64,000 nucleotides of DNA. It comes from Sphagnum compactum (taxonomy: Eukaryota; Bryophyta; Sphagnopsida; Sphagnales). The DNA lies in assembly GCA_965153455.1 (NCBI GenBank), contig OZ234493.1:35702213-35766212 (forward strand), written 5' to 3'. A program made the translations under genes and the position numbers. This document shows positions 23,206 to 36,230 of this stretch, piece after piece. The notes beneath the pieces were generated by a model, which made no database searches, was not told where the DNA came from, and saw only the letters and a list, made by a program, of their open reading frames with translations. How positions within the stretch are numbered: the first letter of the stretch is position 1; each line of letters begins with the position of its first letter.

Positions 23206-25285
23206 ATGTCCAATGTTGTGCTGCCACCTAAGAAGCATTATGGTCATTTATGGATTCAAAATGTGTATGAATTTGGTAAATTTGCTAAAGGGGACAATGA
23301 AATTGAGCTTCATCATCACCACCAATAATTGTGGAAGTCATTTCAATATTCAAAAAAAAATATGGTTTCCCTTGTCAATTTTGTGAGCTCTTTAACCAAC
23401 CAGTCCAAAGTCTAGTAGGAAATATTCCTTTAGTCACCTTCTAGTCTGAGTTTTGATATTGATGTAAGAAGCTATTTGGTAGATTGTGTTGGCTCATGCT
23501 TACTTTGGTCTTGGGTGCAGTCACAGTAACATGTATCACAGCAAATGTTATTAATGTTTGATGTTCCATGTTATTGAAAATGTAATTTAATTTCGTGTTG
23601 AAATTGTAGGATTTACTTATATGATAACATTCATAATATATCATGGGAACTTGTGAATAATTTGAAATTAATCAAATGAATAAAAAATATGAAAAAACAT
23701 TAATAAAACATTGTAATTAGTGTTTTTAAACAATAAAAGGACATGTTTACTAACTTTAATTTTTTTCAAATGACATATTTTGGCAAATTTTTAATGCAAG
23801 ACTGATCAAAGTACTATAAAAAAAATTATCATGATTTTAAAAGATTTTTTCAAAGGCTTTTTCAAAAATATTCTAGGAATATTTTCTCAAAAGCAATAAA
23901 AAAGCAAGCGAATGTAGCTCATGTTATCCTGTTTGCACCCTCTTATCAAAATGGTTTTAAACATTAAAAAATATTTTTTTAAACCAAATTGGCCAAGAAA
24001 ATGATTGAAATCAAATTTTCATGAAAATAATTTTTTTTGGAATTTGTTTTTGGACTCATTGGGATACTGAAACTTAATAGTAAATTTCAATGAATAAGGT
24101 ATTAGATAATATAGTGGCCTTAATGTTTCTTTTAGTTGTGTGGTACACAACAATGAAGTGAATAACCCTGGAAAACATTTTGCCTTTAATAGAGAGAAAC
24201 ATAAAAGGGGAGAGGAGCTTAATGCACTTTCTAAAAGGACTATTCCTAAGGAGCTCTTTCACTACTTGCCCCACCTCTTACTATAACTTTAAGATTATAC
24301 CACCCTTAAACATTAAAGAAACCCTGAGTTATTTCAGCAACACGTCGTAGATTTGTCAGTAGTTTGGAGGTGGTTCGAATCTTAGAACTTAAGTTGCAAT
24401 TATTATTGTGAAGGCCTCAAATTTTGATCTATGCATTTGACATTGAAGGTTAATTTACGTTAAACCTTACTAAATGCATATCACTCTCCATCACAAGTGA
24501 CACAATTGAAGTTAGAAACCTTTTGATATCAATGATTCATTATTCAAATCATGCAATCCATGTATTACTACTCTAGTGTGCAATGAACTTTGAAGTGTAT
24601 TTTTCTTGGTACAAATTCAAAACCACACTCTTGAGATAGACTAACAATTTTTAGGCAAAGTGTTGTGCACCTTGACATCTACCATTTCACACAATTCCAC
24701 TATTTCCCAAGGAAGCTCAAAAAATAAGTTACCCACTAGATCGTGCACAATGGAAAAATCTAGGAGCTTTTTAAAGGTCACACACCACCTTGCATTTGCT
24801 TCCAAAAGTAAGGATCAGAATTACAATTTTGAGCACAATTGGAACTCAATATGTTTGCCTTGCTCAAGGGGTTGAAATTTGTAAAACACAAGGTTTGACT
24901 AAACAATCATATGGTTCATTCTTTCAAATCTTGCAAGCATTATACATTTAGTAGAGGTACAATGTTATCACATATGGAATTTGAATGAAATTGGTATAGA
25001 GCACATGTTTTGGCCAAGTGCATATGGGTACATTCAAGGTGATAAGAACTAATGGAACACCTTTAATGACTACTTATTATCAAAATGTTCTTTAAATGTT
25101 TTAGGAATATTTCATTTGTAGATTGAAAAAAATTCATTAAAATTTTATTATAACCCCAAAAAATGTTGCATTACATTATTCTGTAAATATATTTTTTAAA
25201 AATATTCTCAAAAAAATTTCATTTCAAATTTTTTAAGAATCATTTAAAAGTCCATTAAGCAATTCATTGCAAACATCCCATCCCA
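23206..25285. other. AT-rich intergenic DNA, nothing recognised
   Basis: No gene or element could be named. About 25080-25260 and 23700-23900 share loose word content with the duplicated AT-rich segment at 36-38 kb, possibly an old dispersed repeat. Confidence 0.35.
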
Positions 25286-25404
25286 CATAGTGATGACATT
25301 CTTCATTTTGCACTTTAAAATTCGCGAAAATTCGTTAAAATTCGTGAAAAATTCGTTAAAATTCGCGAATTTTAAAGTGCAAAATGAAGAATGTCATCAC
25401 TATG
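25286..25404. mobile_element. Foldback MITE with 43-bp perfect arms and 9-10-bp target duplication
   Basis: Arms 25286-25328 and 25362-25404 are exact inverse repeats (CATAGTGATGACATTCTTCA... / ...GAATGTCATCACTATG). The 33-base centre consists of ~10-bp direct repeats AAAATTCG(C/T)(G/T). CCATCCCAC(A) occurs immediately outside on both sides (25278-25287 and 25405-25414), a 9-10-bp duplication as left by Mutator-like elements. The perfect arms imply a very recent origin. Confidence 0.8.
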
Positions 25405-25492
25405 CCATCCCACAATTTGATAATGAAAATCATGTGAAAAACCATTCTTTCATGAATTTGTTTTTTTAACATTTCGATGTCATGTGTTTTAA

Positions 25493-25578
25493 ACACATAT
25501 GATGGACATATAAATAGGGTGAAATATTTTCAAGTGGTTGAAAATATTTCACCCTATTTATATGTCCATCATATGTGT
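25493..25578. repeat. Perfect 41-bp hairpin with 4-base loop
   Basis: Arm ACACATATGATGGACATATA...TTTTCAA (25493-25533), loop GTGG, then the exact inverse (25538-25578). Outside it, about 25460-25492 and 25580-25635 pair imperfectly (CATGAATTT.TTTTTT, GATGT..TGTGT.TTAA), so the full foldback may be ~175 bp. It is either a MITE or a hairpin RNA source. Confidence 0.85.
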
Positions 25579-25639
25579 ATTAGACACAACATCCATGTGT
25601 AACACAAACCCATGAATAAAAAAATTCATGTGAATTTTG

Positions 25640-26618
25640 AATGAATTGATGAAGTTTGTAACTTTGTGATGTTAGCAATAAAATTTTGCATTTTTGGTTT
25701 TTAACTGGTACTAGGTTTTAGCCTATTTCATTTACCTTAAACACCAAGTGCTAAAGCAATTGGGGTAATTATATACCTCCATTGAACTTGGAATTTTCAT
25801 TATTTGGTTCACTTACATTCCTACCTGAAACATCGTTAGATCATGACAATCACATAATTGTTTTACAACATTTTTTCAAAAGTTGATTCCACTCAACAAT
25901 ACTTTTAGATAATGTATACATATCATGTCTAGTTAATAACATCAACTGTTACAATAAATTATTTAGCACAAATTTAGAGATGGAAAATGTTTTAAAATTT
26001 GTAATAATAATCTTTCATCCAAGGTTGAACAAATATCCTTTTATACCAGTCATGTTGGTTACAACTTCTCAGACTATAATATTTCGATTAGCAACATGGT
26101 GAGTTAGTCTATTCAACTAGCATATGCGACTGACATATTTGGATATCCTACTTCAATAATTCATTTTGGCAAGGGGATGGACTTTATCTAGGTTAACCAT
26201 TTAAAAAAATTAATAATAAAAAAAAGAAGTTACAATGTCTTATGAAAGTTTTTGAATACTATATTTTCATTAGATTCATTCCAAATCATTGCATGTGTTT
26301 TCATAATATTTGAAACATTGTCTTGTAAACACATAAAAAAATGTTTACAACATTAATACAATTTTAAACATTGAAACATGAAAAACCAAACATTGGTTAC
26401 ACAACCATTGGCTCCTATTAATTTGAATGTACTTAGATCTCATCAAATTTACAACAGGGTGAAGCATGGTAAAGTATACAATTCAATTATTTTGGCAGTC
26501 TATTTGTCAAACTAACAAGAAATATGACTAAAACCCATCATAAAATTATTATACATATAATATTTTTATTTAAATGATGGAAAAAAAACTTCTTCACAAC
26601 TATGATTTAATTTGTAAA
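25640..26618. other. AT-rich DNA, nothing recognised
   Basis: No coding or repeat structure identified. Confidence 0.4.
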
Positions 26619-26695
26619 TTCTACGTTGTAAAAGTAGGTTTCAAGTATACTTTTCAAAAAGTAAGTAACTTTTGAAACCTACTTTTTGTAGTGTA
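26619..26695. repeat. Short foldback with a CACTA-like end
   Basis: AAAAGTAGGTTTCAA (about 26630-26644) pairs with TTGAAACCTACTTTT. The right edge TTTTTGTAGTG reads inverted as CACTACAAAAAGTAGG, like a CACTA terminus. The left edge (CTACGTTGTAAAAGTAGG) is less exact. It may be a tiny internal-deletion derivative or a chance palindrome. Confidence 0.45.
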
Positions 26696-28404
26696 ACATT
26701 TGTTTCTATTATGTGTTAGTATATTCTACCAAAGAGAAAATAAATTTATTTATTTTCCTTCCTTTGAATATATAATGATCTTTATGTTATAACTTCACAC
26801 AATTTTATTTCATTAAATTTTCTAATGAAAACGTACTTTTGAACACCATATTGGCCAACTAAACTCAAAAGTATTTGTTCCTACTTTTATTATTCCAAAG
26901 TTTTTCAAATTTTGTATTCAACTTAATGCAAACCCATGGAAAGCACCATGGTTTCAAAATGAAATTTAAGTAAAAATTGAGTCTACTTTCTTGTGTTTTT
27001 GTGAAAAACTGTTTTTTTTTAAACTTGATATTTTCTCATCAACTTTTTTGTATAAAATACCATGTTTTCACCCAGCACCATCCCCAAGTCCTAAAGTGGT
27101 TAATTATGAAATGTGTTGTAAATGCATCATGGGTAATTTTGTTAAAACGTCCACATTTTTCACAACGAACAAATTAAAAAACAATTACATCAAGTTCCAT
27201 AAACCAAACACATGTATGGCAATGCAAAAGAAAATGTGGATGGCCTCTTTTTCTTCAATAAATATATCTCATTACTCAACAAATTTGTATTAGGTGGCAT
27301 CAATCTTTCAAACCCATCACCACCTATTGATTCTTGATGGTCATGGATCACACATCATGTTAGAGGCCATAGAATAGAACAAATGCAACAATTTGGACTA
27401 GACATGACCATTTTTCCCTCACATACATTGCATGAATTTTAGCCTTTAGATGTCACTTGTTTCAAAACTTTGATAATAACATTTAAAACATGACAAAATG
27501 TTCATGTGGTTAGAAACAATCATACTAAATCAAACTTGTAGATGATGTTGATTAGTTAGGTAGCTACACACAACTTTGGGCCATAATTCATTATCCAAAT
27601 TGAATATCAAAAGTGGGTTTAATGTTATAGGATTTGGGGTGAATGTATGGTATGGTAGCTCACTTTGTGTGTCACGCACATGATTTTTGCAGGGTACCCT
27701 TGGTTTGAACACTTATGGCAAAAAAATATGCTTAGATTTGTCATTATATTTAGATTAACAACTTGATTATTAATACATATGTACAACTCTTTTTCAAAAA
27801 ATGTACATTCACTCCAAACCATTTATAGGGACTCCATATATGATATAATTTGACATAATATACTCATATGTGGAATCCTTGCCTCAAAAACCTAAGCCAA
27901 AATTAAGTTATAGACTTTTGAATGATAAAAAATGGGGTTTTGTTCCATATGTCCCTATAAGTTGCAAATTTTTTGGTTTTAACTTTATTTTTCACTATAG
28001 CAAATGGCATTGAAATATATAGGCAAGCTACCTTTCATATTGAATTTATTAATTTAAACCATTATGCAATCCTTTATTTAATTAATGATATAATAATAAA
28101 CAACCATTTTAACATTATCGAATGGACTTTTATGGAGTGTTTTATTCGTTGAATTGAATCACCATACCATGCATTCACCCTATGGCCATTAAACCTTAAG
28201 GCCATGGATGACAAGACTAGACCATTAAAAATATACAAAGCAAGATGAGACAACCATGAATCGAAGAACCTTACTTTTTCATATGAAGATGAAAATGATA
28301 GTTAATAGTGAGAGGAAACATACACAACCACACAGTTGTTGAATATTTAACTAATGTTGAAATGCCCCAAAAAATATGAAAATCATGAGAGGGCATCATC
28401 CCTT
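26696..28404. other. AT-rich DNA, nothing recognised
   Basis: ORFs up to 100 codons (26991-27293) are unconserved and low in complexity. Confidence 0.4.
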
Positions 28405-28725
28405 TGTCATGACCCTAACCTTGGGCTTGTAATCAAAGTTAAAACATGAAAAGAAATGTAAGTTAGGAGAGTGTCCCAAGATTCAAACACACTCCCAAAA
28501 GTGTGAAAAAATGGAATGAAATGAGTCCCAACACTCCAAAATGAATTCCCATTTTGGAAGTTCAAATCCCATGGGTGTCAATAAACTTTGGGACAAAAGT
28601 GCAAATAATAATTTTTATCCAAATTGGGCTTAAATGTTTTTTTGGGAATTCACACTAACAGTGCTTTCATCCTAGTCCCATATTGAAACTCCTACATGCC
28701 CTAACCCCAAGTGTGGAACTAAGGA
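28405..28725 (+). repeat. LTR-like dispersed repeat, copy 2 (internally deleted)
   Basis: Starts TGTCATGACCCTAACCTTGG and matches 5085 onward for ~170 bases (ACACTCCCAAAAGTGTGA, GAATTCCCATTTTGG). It then jumps to a segment matching about 5855-5910 (CATCCTAGTCCCATAT...CATGCCCTAACCCC). Relative to copy 1 about 0.5 kb is missing. Confidence 0.5.
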
Positions 28726-31700
28726 GCACAATTGGGTGGCAAATATTCTAGGAATTAACAAGGTATTTACCCTTAATACCATTTGATAAGCCAAAGGTGT
28801 GTTACCTTCTCACTTCAAATACATGCACAAAATATATGAAATGCATATTTTGTGTATTTTATCAGCCCACTTACATATATTGATGAACGCTTAAAATATG
28901 ATTTTTGTTTTAGGCACTTGTCATGTGCACCATTTGCACTATGAGATGCCTAGGTCAAATTTGTGTGTCGGGCACTTGTCACCTAAACTATCTCAACCAT
29001 TTACATTATGAAATATGGATGTTTTGATTTTTGAGGTGTAGAATTTTGGTCCCATATGTTAATTGTGCATTTGTTTCATGTTGTGGCTTTGTTGTGTGTC
29101 ATTTGAGGTCGTGTCATGTTCATTAGTTGTTACATATGATGTCAATTATGTATGAGATTAGTTTTATGTGTTGGGTTAGTTGTGCATCTTGGGTCATAAA
29201 GTTAATTTGTTGTGGTATGAGTTCTTCATTTTGCTCTATTTTTGCATGAACTGAATATGTATAGTTGGAAGGACTCCTAAGATGTATCTCCATTTGAGGA
29301 ACTTAGTTAAAACTATGGATTTTTGTTGTCACTAATTGGTTGTTGGATGTATTAATGGTTGATCGTGTGAGTTTTGTAAGGTGATTCTTTAACATTTTTT
29401 AGGTGTAGTCTAAACCCAAAAGCGCTTCCTCAAAAAAATCTTCAGATGTGATTATGAGTGCTAGGGGAATTAACAATTTTAGTTTTTGAATTATCTTTGG
29501 TTACAAAAAAACTTGCAAAATGTGTATGACATGGATTTGATACATGTGATACATAGGACACCTCAATCAAAAACTGCATGTATTTCATAATTTCAATTGA
29601 CAGTTTTTGGGTATGTGAATTTAATTGATAACCCTAAACCCAAACCACAATGTCCTAGCCCACCTACTATTAAAAACCCTAAACGATTAACCTTGATCCT
29701 CACCATGTTTTGGGGAAAGCAACAAGATTAACCTTATTGGAAGTTTTGGTAGAATGGAAAAAATCTTAAATCATGATCCTACTTGGAGGTTCTATTAATT
29801 ATAAATAAATAAATAAATCCACGACAATAGCTTCATTTCCCTTCAAAATAAATACTTGCACAATGTATTAATTCGAACCAACCATTGTTGGTCTAGGTCT
29901 GGTTTTCAACCTAAGTTTGGGTTAGGGTCTAGGTACTTGGCTCAACAAGTCCCAATGGGGAAGACTCACCACAAGATCCACCTTGGTGGATTTAGTTGTG
30001 GGAAAACTTGGGGTCAACTGGATTTGGCAAAAGACTCGACCTGTTGGGTCTTAAGGTGTTTTTGCTTAGGGTTGAGTCTTAGGTGTAGGTATAGGGTATA
30101 TCTAAGTATCTAAGGTTCATGAAACTAATAATTTTTTTTGTTTTCTTCACTTATCATTGAACCTTGTTAGTTTTAACATGTAGATTGATACCAACTCATT
30201 TCTTGAAGTTCGATAATTTGGAGGAGAATGAGACAACAAAAGGTGGTAGGGAGGATGTGTTTTCTTGAAAAGAATCTAACTTTGAAAAAAAATTCCCTTG
30301 GAAAAATGCTTGTGCATTTACCTCATTGTCTTGAATTTTTTTTTAATGAAGTTTGTTTGTAACCTTCACAAAAAAGTAAAAACATTGGTTTCTAGGAGTA
30401 CATGCCTATTAGTTCTCTTGGTCCTTGCATTTCATCTTGATAATGTTATAATGGTGGCAACTAGTTGGCAAAATAATATATTTTAATTTACAAGATTTGA
30501 CATGTGATTTGTATGCAAATCGCTTAATTAGAGGCCCAGAACTTGGACCCAACTTGGAACTTTGCCTTCTTCTAGTCATCCAAATAACAGTTTTAAAATG
30601 ACCCCAATTTTGAGCCTATAAGAACTGATGAAGCCTAAAACTATTGAACCATAAAAGAAGTAGTTAAAAAAAATTAGCCTCGACCCTAGAACCAACATGT
30701 TTTAGTTTTTAAGAATATTTCCTACACTGGAAACCCAAAAAGTCGTCCATTATGTAAATAACAATTAGACCTAAACCCAATGGCTCCTTAAAACAAGGCA
30801 TCACAAACACGCTGGCTTTGCCAATAGATAAGATGTTGTACATCTACCACACTCTAAACACCAAAAAAATCTGTTCCAATCCAAAGAGTCTAAACACTTT
30901 CACCAAAGAGCGGTTCAACTAATGTGAAACTGGTTCTAATAAGGTAAAACTTCCAAAAGTTGGATCCAATGCGATAGTCCTTGTCCCTGTGGGGGGCAGG
31001 GCCCAAAAACCTGACCTGACCAACATAGGACTTATTTAACAACTTCAATAGAAGCCATTGAATTGAATTTGTTGTAGCATCATTCATATTTGGAATTTTA
31101 TTTGGGACCTTGTACTTGGGAATTTGATTCTTTTCTTCTTTCTACATGAGTGTTTTAATAATTTCTTTCATTTACCTCATGGAATCATTCAGTGGACTAT
31201 GAAAAAAATTCCTTTTTTTGTTTCAAGTATTTTTGCCATATTCCACTCAAGTGTTTCTTCAGTGGTCTTACTGATGTTCAAATAGGTCGTCTAATCTAGC
31301 TTTTTCCCATGAAATAATGTGAGTGCATATAGTGTACATTGTTGTTGGTTTCTAGTATATAGGTTAGGTTTTTGCATGGTATATAACCTTTACTTACAAC
31401 TAATAATCAACACTTTTTGGTCAATTATTTAGTTTTTTTAAGAAAATGAGGTGCAGCAGTTTCAAATTTAATTTTCCGGATTTTCAACATTTAAGGATAA
31501 ACCATGCAAAATACCTTTTTAAGTTTAGTATTTTTTATAGTCACCCACTGGTTGGAACTTGGGACAAAATTACAAATTTTCACAAGTTGGGAGTTCAATT
31601 CTCAACAATTTGGGCAGATAAACAAGAACTGGAAAATGTTTTCGAAGGTGAATGCAGCATAACAAATTATTGTGAAAAGCAAGAGAACCACAAGGGCATT

Positions 31701-33595
31701 AAATCAAGATCAGATCTCTAAAGTCTGAATGATATTTCTCTTGATTACCATGTGATATGATTAATAATACATGGGGAGTGGAAAAGAAAGTGAATTAAAA
31801 GCATGGATTGAATGTATTTAAACTCTTATGGAAGTAAGGAATAGTGATGAGTGTGGAAATAGTGAAGAAAACAATTCCATTTTATTCAATTCCAAGTGGG
31901 AGGAGGAATTTCCAAATCTTTTTGGTTACACCTAGACTTAATGCCATTGCAAAGAACTTGTGATCTATTGACATAGACCCATCCCTATGCGCTACTATCT
32001 AATCCATACCTTTTCATAAGCTGGATAATGCCTTGTCTTTGTACCACATAATTAAACGAGGCTAACGACATCAATTAGCACCACAAAATGATCTTTGAAT
32101 TTATGTTTCTTGAATCAAAAAGCATGACAACCTTTTTACTTGCCTCTCATGTTGTGACAAATACATGGATTTACTTGCCTTGAGCAAAATAATTGACAAA
32201 TACCTAACCCTAAACCACCCTAAACCCAACTCAAAAGAAAAAAAAATTGGGGCACCTTGAGCACATGTAGAGCTTCCCATTGGCAACTAACATCCAATCA
32301 ACTAGAAACAGCAAAGCAAGCATCCACCATTCTCAATGAAGTGTTAGGGAAGGCCTGCTCCCCAGGGTGTCCCCTAATTTATCTAATTTTTAATTAATTT
32401 GAGGGTCTCAGCATCAAGGGTGCGCTAGCAGCCTTTGTTTTTAATTTGATGAAATTTTGACCCAAAAAACAGCGAAATTAGAAAAGAAAAAAAATTGAAA
32501 ATGAAGTGATTTGGGAGGGTTTCACTCATTGAAGGTGAGAAAAAATATATAGTGAAAATGGCGAGATTTTTATATCTTATATTCAGTGTGTAGTCATAAA
32601 TATAAAAGGGTGATTAAACATTTTTACTTCATATCTGGTTTGTCACCAGATTTGGCTAAATCTTCCTAAGGATGCTCATCATTTTTTCTCCATCTTTTCT
32701 TCGTGGTCAACAATTTTTAGTTTCCTTCTCTAAGTACATTAGAACAACTTCATAAAATAAACTATAAGCTTGGTCCTACATTTTAAATAAGTTATTACAT
32801 TTGATTGATTGTACATAATCTCTATGTGCCCTAATTTTAAAAAAATTTAAAATTACATAAATTTTTGAGTTATTTTTAAGGAATGCTTTTGGGAGCCATT
32901 GCTATTGTGTGTTGAAAGACAATGGACTTGTTGTACTTGTTTCTCTTTGCAATGGGTAGTAGTTCCATTTGTGTTGAGGAAGAAAAGAAGTTGCCTCTTC
33001 AGCCTCATGAAAAAACAAACATGGTCAAGGAGGATACTTGGAGCAATTAAAGTCTTTTTAGCAGATTGAGCATTAATAGCAGACTGTCTAGGTTGACAGT
33101 GGGTGATTCATGCACCACATTTCACAATTTATGAAAACTGTATTCACCCTTTGTTGGCTCTGCTTGGCAGACCAGGCAAGAGAGAGTTCAGGTTTCAAGT
33201 TTCAACACTGGAATGGAATGAATTGGTTTTCTATGAACTCACAGGAGGAGGTAAGTGAAGAAGGCAAGTAAGGCCAAAGTGGGGACACTCTGGCTCTGAT
33301 CAGTGATAGTGTGTAGTGTGTACCCCAATATGATTAACAATGCCAAGCCATGCAATGTGTGTCTGTGGGTAGGTATCTTGTGTCACAAGTGCTACAATTC
33401 TGTTTGACACAAGCCAGCCAGCTCAGGTCATTTTTTGTCTTTGCATCTTTGGAACACCCATTCCCCAAGGATTTTCAGGGTACTAGTCCGTAGTATTATG
33501 TGTTGCAACCTGGGGAGGAATTGTCAAAGAAGCAGCCCCTAACAAATAAGCCCCACGAGGCTGTACCAGACCGAATTACCCAATCATGTTCTCTG

Positions 33596-33598
<3 letters not shown>
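28726..33598. other. Long AT-rich gene-free stretch
   Basis: Both strands were read. Short ORFs at 29856-30113, 30890-31087 and 31446-31721 show no family motif. A few telomere-like CCCTAAA words occur near 29630 and 32210. Nothing can be named. Confidence 0.4.

Positions 33599-33630
<32 letters not shown>
33599..33630 (+). repeat. (GA)16 microsatellite
   Basis: Uninterrupted GA dinucleotides over 32 bases. Confidence 0.95.
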
Positions 33631-33633
<3 letters not shown>

Positions 33634-34089
33634 TCATTTCTGGTCACACTCCTTCACTTCTTTATGCATGTTACTAACTCTGTCTCTAAGTCAGAAACTA
33701 TATTTTATTTCTCAACTTGGACAAGTTCTTGAATGTGTTGCACCAGAAAAAAATGACGCGACTTCCTTATGCACTCTCTCACCATGATTTTTTTAATAAC
33801 AGTAATGCTGTGTCCATGACTTTGTATAAACAGTAATGCCATTTGTGTCTTAAGGTTCACTGAAGAAAGCAAACTTCATTCGCTGCTTGACCATTTACAC
33901 ATCCAATTTTGAGTGACATCAAAGAGTCCACAATTTGTTTTGTTCGGGATTGAGTTAAGCCAGAGACACTTGCAATTGCTTGCTTGCTACACAGCTCTAA
34001 TGAAAATTTCAGGACTTCAATGCATTAGGCTTTAGGTTTCACAATCAACTCATGGACTATACCAGTGTTATTGGCTGGTATGTAATACA

Positions 34090-34091
<2 letters not shown>

Positions 34092-34120
<29 letters not shown>
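34092..34120 (+). repeat. (AT)n microsatellite next to MITE copy B
   Basis: About 14 AT units directly abutting the left end of the MITE at 34123. The insertion may have targeted, or be flanked by, TA-rich DNA. Confidence 0.9.
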
Positions 34121-34122
<2 letters not shown>

Positions 34123-34123
<1 letters not shown>

Positions 34124-34492
34124 GAGCATCTCCACCAACACTCAATATGTGACCCTGCAAAAATATTTCTCACATCCAAGTTTTAGTTACTGACTTTTTT
34201 CCAACCCCACCTGTAAAACTGAAACTGGACTGCGAGTAGGTGGGAGACTACTAATAGCGACCCACTTGGACCAATCAAACTATCTACCCAATCAGAAACA
34301 GAGAGCAGTCAATAAATGTCATTTGACTGTGTGTGTTAGACTGTTCCAGGGCTTTGAAAGCTATGAACTTTTTCATGGTCCCAGCAGTGGTTCCAGTGGA
34401 TCGATCCACTGGACTCAAAAGACTTATGAACCTCATCCAAGATTTCTACTGCAGGGTGACAGACATCTACTGAGCGTTGGTGGAGATGCTCT
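34123..34492. mobile_element. MITE copy B (370 bp), inverted relative to copy A
   Basis: Left end AGAGCATCTCCACCAACACT; right end, inverted, AGAGCATCTCCACCAACGCT. Both continue CTCA...GT.ACCCTGC. The left half aligns with the inverse of the right half of the element at 15845-16211. No ORF for a transposase. Flanking duplication not resolved because the left side is an AT microsatellite. Confidence 0.78.
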
Positions 34493-35959
34493 CTCTAATG
34501 GCATTCCAACACTGGATTAGATGTGAAATATTGTTGCTGGAAGGACAGATTACTGAAGGAATGGGCACATCATTCCTGGTTTTTTTGGGCCTTTGCATTT
34601 CTTGATCTAAATTCACAACCCACCATGTTGCTGCTTTTTCATGGGCAGCCACTTAACCACACCGTCCAAAGCAGATGAGTCTTGTGGGTCTAACTTATCA
34701 CCACATGGGTCCCCCACCATTGGAAGGTTTGATTGACTCCCCATTGGATGATTCATAATGATGTTGGGGTCCCCAAATGAGCCTGAGCCAACATTCAGTA
34801 TGGGATGCCATCCCAAGTGGCAACCTTTAGTTCAAGGAAAAGCTAAATTGTGAAAGGATAAGTGGTAAGCCAAGGCTTTGGTCTAATTTTATAACTATTA
34901 CTTGAGCTCTATGATATTTTTATGCCTTACCATTGACACTGAAGTGATGAAAATAATGAGTTGATTATTTGGAAATTAAGTTCCATTTGAATGAAAATAT
35001 TAAATGACATTGCATGCAACTTGAATTGAATTCAAATTCAATTGAAGAGGAACGGGATCCAAACTTGTGCAAAAGGTATTGAAAATATGCTCATCACTTC
35101 TGGCATCCATGATTATGGTGTTGAATAAAAAGAAACTCCGAAAAATTACAAGAGAATGTGGTTCTTCTGACATAAAAAGCCATGATTCATGACACATGTG
35201 AAATAAACTTTATCATTTCATCCATTACGATGTATAAGATGTGGTGTTTATTGTGACATATATTACATTAAAATGGTAATTTGACATTAGATAATGGCAC
35301 ATATCACACAATATGAGTTGTTAAACTAAAAAAAATTAGTCATTAAAATTAATAGTTTAGATGTTCATCTTTCAAATGTAAAATCTTCATGACTTAAATT
35401 AGAGTAGGCAAAGTTTTAATGATGGATGCCTATGAACACCTTGCCACATGGCTCATGTGATTCAAAATATCTTCCTTGCATAATGTTAATTTGCCCAAAA
35501 TTTGTCTAAAAGTGCTACACATTACTATGTTTTCACCCATCATTGTAATAGTTGACTTAAACATTGCAAGGTAAAACCAAATGCAATAGCTTAAAGCTAA
35601 CCATATGTGAACAATTATGTTCAATCAAAGTTGTTGTTGCCCACCCAAAGGTGTTCCATTAAGTCATTTCTTAGATTATAACATTTTATGTTTTACATTT
35701 CTTGTATGCTTTTTGTAAAGTCATCAAATGATAGCCCAAATAAAGAAATAGATAACAACACATTCACTAGCACTTGCAAAATAAGCAATTGTCATAGAAG
35801 GATAATTTGCAATGTAATTGCACTAGATTTGTGATTTTCAAAGCTCTCAATCCCTAAAGAATGTTGGCTATATGTGTTGTTTGTCCAAATGCAAATTGTT
35901 CTTTTCCTTGTTAGATTTTCATGTTAGGACCACACATCAAATACCATCTAGCAAGTATA
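34493..35959. other. Gene-free DNA right of MITE copy B
   Basis: A less AT-rich patch at 34530-34830 might be another small element. It has no recognised ends or coding capacity. The rest is AT-rich. Confidence 0.35.
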
Positions 35960-36230
35960 ATCAATGTTTAATTTTTCATATTTTAGTGTCCAAAATTGTA
36001 CTAATGTTACAAATCATGCAAAAACATTCATGACAATATTTTTTTAATATTATGCAAACATATGATATGATTTAAAATGAATTTAATGAGGATAGAATAT
36101 TCAAAAACATCCATTAAACATTATTTAAAAAAATATTTTTGAAAGAATCTTCAAACATGACATATTTTGGGGGAGATTCTTCAAACATATATTTACATAA
36201 TATTATATTGCAACATATTTTTATTCAGAT
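35960..36230 (+). repeat. Diverged duplicate segment, copy 1
   Basis: Shares an ordered series of words with 37797-38070: CAATG.TTAATTTTTCAT.TTT, GAATTTAATGAGGAT, CATTAAACATTAT and TATT..GG.GGAGATT. An old dispersed or duplicated repeat in the same orientation. Confidence 0.6.

Noticed and set aside
24355-24390. GGTTCGAATC word suggesting a tRNA T-arm
   Set aside because: The bases around it do not form a T stem, and no acceptor, D or anticodon arm can be drawn upstream.
34530-34830. Possible extra MITE next to copy B
   Set aside because: No terminal inverted repeats or target duplication could be found.
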